Part shown: piece after piece, positions 60,981 through 64,000 of the stretch
Layout: each line of letters opens with the position of its first letter
Numbering within the stretch: position 1 is the first letter of the stretch
NCBI GenBank assembly: GCA_017617545.1
Contig: JAFZVZ010000018.1
Coordinates: 52,299 to 116,298 of the forward strand
Direction of reading: 5' to 3'
DNA: 64,000 nt
From: Lachnospiraceae bacterium
GTDB lineage: Bacteria; Bacillota; Clostridia; Lachnospirales; Lachnospiraceae
Translations under genes and position numbers: made by a program
The notes under the pieces: generated by a model
Databases searched by the model: none
What the model was told of the DNA's origin: nothing
The model's input: only the letters and a program-made list of their open reading frames with translations

Positions 60981-61026
60981 GAATGTACGTGGATTCTTCC
61001 TGGCACCGTAACAACTTACTTATGTT

Positions 61027-62883
61027 ATGGGTGGCGCAATTACAAGAAAGGCTAAGAGGGTGACGAAAGTGATTCGGTTAAAACGAAGATTATTACAGAT
61101 GGACAATGCAACACCAAACTATCGGGAAATGTACGAGGCGGAGGTGATGATCCCGGCGAACACCGTCGGGAATCCTTCGGACTTTCCTCAGTTCGCGTCG
61201 GATCCGGTGTTCTGGCACGAAGAGGTATCATTTACCATGGAACTTACCAACAAAATGTCGTGGGACAGACCGACATTTCTGTGTCAGATCCCTGCGGAAA
61301 ATCTGGGGATCGACACATACGAAACCGTGGTGGCGGACCACTGCTACCGCGAGTTTATTCCGTATCTGGAGGGCTTGAACGAGGAGTTGTACAATCGCCA
61401 CAAGTCGCCGGAACAGACCGGCTACTATTACATGGCGCATCCGGGCGGGGAGGTCCTCGTGCGGAACACGGCTTATTTTGCGATGAGACCGCGCAAGGAC
61501 TATGTAAACGGCAGCGGCAACTCCATATACCACAAGCGGCCGGAGGAGATCGGCGACGAGCAAATGTGCCTGTGCATGCGGTTTCAGGTGCAGTTGCCGC
61601 GGAAGAGGCTGAAGAAGGCAGTCACGATGCTGACAGGAGATATACCGCAGACGGTGGACGAATTCATTCGTCATTTCAGCCGCCGTCAGGTGCGGGACGT
61701 GATCGAGCTTGCCGTCAGGCAGCGGGAACTCCGCGAGTGGCTTGCGGGGAGCGAATACTGCGCGTTCCTTGCGAACGGGAGCATTCTCCCGAGAGAAGCG
61801 AAGACGGACCTTCCGATGGAGGGAGCGATACCGTTCATGGCGCCGCCTGAGGAGGAGATCGAGGTCTGCGGGATCCGGGGCTTAGGCATCCGAAGGGGGG
61901 TCACGGTCATCACAGGAGGCGGCTACTCCGGCAAATCCACGATCCTTGACACGATTGCGGCATGCATTTACGATCACGGGCTTGGGGACGGACGAGAGCT
62001 GTGCGTGACGGACCCGACGGCCATGTCAATCGGCGCGGAGGACGGGCGATGTATCAAAAACATCGACATTTCACCGTTCATCTCGTGGCTGCCCGGCGGA
62101 GGCACGGAGGATTTTTCGACGGACCACGCGTCCGGATCCACATCGCAGGCGGCCAATATCCTGGAGGCGGTCGACTGCGGTTCGAAACTTCTGCTGATCG
62201 ACGAGGACCGGAGCGCTACGAACTTCATGATCCGTGACAGGCTGATGAAGGCGCTGATCCGCAGGGAGCCGATCACACCGTTCACGGAGCGCGTGAACGA
62301 GCTGTACGAAGCGTGCGGCGTCTCGACGATCCTGGTCATCGGCGGAAGCGGAGAGTATCTATCGATCGCGGATTCGGTCTACATGATGGACGAGTACGTG
62401 ATCACCAACGTGACGAAGGATGCGAAGGCGCTCGGAGGCGATCGCGCCGATGCGGAGCAGTTTTCGAAAAATGCTCTGAAGCCGGCAAGGTGGTCGCAGT
62501 CGCGTCAACTGCTGGCGGAAGGCTTTACGCCGTATCCGGAGCAGGCGGCGCAGGAGAAGCTTGCGGTGCCGGACATCGGTTTCATCCTGATCGGGGATGA
62601 GAAGATTGATACCAGGATGATTCAGAACATTCTCTGCCAGGAGCAGCGGACAGCGATCGGGTTCATGATCCGTCTGATGGAGATTCGGCAGAATACCGCG
62701 AAAGTGCGCCTGACTACTGCTGTAGAACAACTGTTTGCGGAAATCGATGAAAAGGGTCTTGACACGGTCTACTCGGGATTTTTCCCGGAGTGTGACCGGT
62801 TTCTGGCGATGCCGCGGGTGTGCGACCTGTACGCCGTGATCAATCGCATGCGGAAACTCACATATGTGAAAACAGAGACATGA
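61027..62883 (+). CDS. Predicted ABC-class ATPase (PF09818-type)
   Basis: Up to 618 residues. The start is uncertain: ATG 61027 lacks an SD, whereas GTG 61060 (after AGAAAGG) and GTG 61069 (after AAGAGG) have one, so 604-607 residues are equally likely. The family pattern is clear: GVTVITGGGYSGKSTILD (Walker A), VTDPTAMSIGAEDGR, DISPFISWLPGG, DHASGSTSQAANILEA (signature-like), LLIDEDRSATNFMIRDRLM (Walker B) and ILVIGGSGEYLSIADSVYMM. The domain is soluble, with no permease partner nearby; its cellular role is unknown. Confidence 0.9.
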   Translation: MGGAITRKAKRVTKVIRLKRRLLQMDNATPNYREMYEAEVMIPANTVGNPSDFPQFASDPVFWHEEVSFTMELTNKMSWDRPTFLCQIPAENLGIDTYETVVADHCYREFIPYLEGLNEELYNRHKSPEQTGYYYMAHPGGEVLVRNTAYFAMRPRKDYVNGSGNSIYHKRPEEIGDEQMCLCMRFQVQLPRKRLKKAVTMLTGDIPQTVDEFIRHFSRRQVRDVIELAVRQRELREWLAGSEYCAFLANGSILPREAKTDLPMEGAIPFMAPPEEEIEVCGIRGLGIRRGVTVITGGGYSGKSTILDTIAACIYDHGLGDGRELCVTDPTAMSIGAEDGRCIKNIDISPFISWLPGGGTEDFSTDHASGSTSQAANILEAVDCGSKLLLIDEDRSATNFMIRDRLMKALIRREPITPFTERVNELYEACGVSTILVIGGSGEYLSIADSVYMMDEYVITNVTKDAKALGGDRADAEQFSKNALKPARWSQSRQLLAEGFTPYPEQAAQEKLAVPDIGFILIGDEKIDTRMIQNILCQEQRTAIGFMIRLMEIRQNTAKVRLTTAVEQLFAEIDEKGLDTVYSGFFPECDRFLAMPRVCDLYAVINRMRKLTYVKTET

Positions 62884-62889
62884 TCTGTG

Positions 62890-62923
62890 AGGGGGCGCCG
62901 GCTTATGACCGGCGCTCCCTGTT
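62890..62923 (+). terminator. Terminator after the ABC-class ATPase gene
   Basis: GGGGGCGCCGG pairs with CCGGCGCTCCC around CTTATGA; followed by a weak TGTTTC tract. Confidence 0.7.
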
Positions 62924-63001
62924 TCGTCGGATGCTGCCTCGTGTACGGTGGGTTTCATTTTCCGAAGAACTGTAAGGTTATGGTCCGGAGACCCTGAAAG
63001 A

Positions 63002-63030
63002 TTGACAGGAAATATCGGCTTTGCTATAAT
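63002..63030 (+). promoter_or_regulatory. Promoter of the flavodoxin lipoprotein gene
   Basis: TTGACA at 63002-63007 and TATAAT at 63025-63030, 17 bases apart: consensus at both hexamers. Confidence 0.92.
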
Positions 63031-63098
63031 AAGTCGGCTACTTGGAAGAAGCATCGGGGAGAAACATTTTCACAGACAGAATACAGGAGGATTTGAGT

Positions 63099-63803
63099 AT
63101 GAGAAAGAAACTGATCATGATCGTGCTGTTCCTTTGCGTTATGCTTATGGCGACGGCGTGCGGAAAGGATACAACGAACAATGCCACGACGCCGACGGCA
63201 GTGGCGACACCGACCACGGAGGCGACCAAGGCGCCCGAGGCGACGCCGACACCCGAGACAACGCCGACTGCGGAAGCAACACCGACGCCGGAAGCGACGC
63301 CTACGACGGCACAGACCGCCGATCCGGGGAAAGTGCTCGTGGTCGTCTTCTCAGCGACCGGTAATACGAAGAAGGTTGCGGAGATGATCGCGAAGATTGA
63401 AAATGCGGATCTGTACGAGATCGTTCCCGCGGTGCCGTACACGAGCGAGGACATCAATTACGGCAACTACAACTGCCGTGCACTGAAGGAGCAGGGTGAT
63501 GCTTCTGCAAGACCGGAGATCGGCAGCGACGCGATCGACATTTCCGGGTATACAAAGATCTATGTCGGCTATCCGATCTGGGCAGGAAGCGAACCGAGGA
63601 TCATGGACACATTTGTCGAGAGCTATGATTTCGGTACGGCAACGGTGATCCCGTTCTGTACCTCGGGAAGCAGCGGTATTGGTACGACCGGGACCAAGCT
63701 TGGGACGCTCGCGGGGAGCGGCAACTGGCAGTCCGGCAAGCGTTTCCCGGGAAGCGCGACGGAGCAGGATGTGCAGGCCTGGATCGACAGCATGAAGCAG
63801 TAA
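63099..63803 (+). CDS. Flavodoxin-domain lipoprotein
   Basis: 234 residues from ATG 63099 (SD ACAGGAGG). Signal peptide with lipobox (LMATACG), a Thr/Pro/Ala/Glu-rich linker (residues 27-72), then a flavodoxin-like domain: VVVFSATGNTKKVAEMI (FMN phosphate loop), KIYVGYPIWAGSEPRIM and VIPFCTSGSSGIGTTG. It should bind FMN outside the cytoplasm and carry electrons or act as a small NAD(P)H:quinone-type reductase; partners are unknown. Surface-anchored flavodoxins of this type are frequent in Lachnospiraceae. Confidence 0.92.
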   Translation: MRKKLIMIVLFLCVMLMATACGKDTTNNATTPTAVATPTTEATKAPEATPTPETTPTAEATPTPEATPTTAQTADPGKVLVVVFSATGNTKKVAEMIAKIENADLYEIVPAVPYTSEDINYGNYNCRALKEQGDASARPEIGSDAIDISGYTKIYVGYPIWAGSEPRIMDTFVESYDFGTATVIPFCTSGSSGIGTTGTKLGTLAGSGNWQSGKRFPGSATEQDVQAWIDSMKQ

Positions 63804-63891
63804 CAGACAGGGTAACACAGATAAAGATACGTTGAGCGATAATGAGGCGAGCTGAAAGGCCAATGTCATTAAGTTAAGATGACAGCATCTG

Positions 63892-63928
63892 GAGTTCTGT
63901 ATCAGAGATGGTACGGAACTCTTTTTTT
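63892..63928 (+). terminator. Terminator after the flavodoxin gene
   Basis: GAGTTC (63892-63897) pairs with GAACTC (63916-63921), plus an inner GTA/TAC pairing, then TTTTTTT. The remaining bases to the window end contain no complete gene. Confidence 0.85.
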
Positions 63929-64000
63929 CGGTTTTTTGCTTAAAACTGTTGACAAACGGTACAAGATGTGCGGCCGCTTTCGCTACTGAATCGATTTATG

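Noticed and set aside
63949-63954. A TTGACA near the window end as a promoter.
   Set aside because: No -10-like hexamer at 16-18 bases; only GC-rich sequence follows.

Overview
The window looks like chromosomal DNA of a strictly anaerobic, fibre-degrading Firmicute, most likely a gut or rumen Lachnospiraceae relative. The basis is strong Shine-Dalgarno (SD) sites, TTGACA/TATAAT promoters, a tryptophan T-box, HemZ, superoxide reductase next to rubrerythrin, a class III (anaerobic) ribonucleotide reductase with NrdR boxes, a class B sortase pilus locus, and several xylan/oligosaccharide enzymes. Coding sequence is GC-rich and dense. Nearly all genes are on the + strand; folA is the only clear minus-strand gene. 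I saw no rRNA, tRNA, CRISPR array, IS element or phage gene.

Layout. 1-9.8 kb: a carbohydrate uptake operon (TPR protein tail, Yip1-like protein, DUF5696-like protein, two ABC permeases, lipoprotein binding protein, GH3 glycosidase). 9.9-15 kb: signal peptidase I with a long acidic N-terminal extension, class II aldolase, TPR lipoprotein, HflX. 15-21 kb: NrdR-controlled nrdD carrying a fused C-terminal redoxin, thyA, convergent folA, then ilvE. 21-31 kb: MurD-like ligase, CapA-like protein, bifunctional RelA/SpoT behind an unusual repeated leader, metallo-beta-lactamase-fold hydrolase, HemZ, HD-GYP-like hydrolase, HisS, DUF1294 protein. 31-38.7 kb: mutarotase, GH10 xylanase, T-box-controlled TrpB2, MATE exporter, superoxide reductase, rubrerythrin. 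38.9-41.5 kb: a two-component system.

41.6-52.6 kb is a pilus/adhesin operon: isopeptide pilin, a signal-peptidase-fold protein lacking both catalytic residues (SipA-like), a sortase B with extra C-terminal membrane segments, and a 2320-residue adhesin. It has a palindromic promoter and a leader able to form two competing stems or a pseudoknot. A cytoplasmic esterase-GH43 fusion follows. 55.8-60.4 kb holds three paralogous multi-zinc-ribbon proteins around a membrane TIR protein (TIR, one membrane segment, Sel1-like repeats). 60.4-61 kb is a gene-poor, structure-rich segment with its own promoter and a 21-codon frame; its leader has the same layout as the relA leader. An ABC-class ATPase and a flavodoxin lipoprotein close the window.

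The two strongest candidates for something undescribed are (a) a repeated leader element, seen before relA and at 60.55 kb, in which SD-bearing repeats are joined by hairpins and an anti-SD arm able to mask the SD, and (b) the zinc-ribbon/TIR cluster, which resembles a transmembrane sensor with a cytoplasmic TIR effector. All functional calls rest on motif recognition by eye; no database search was run.
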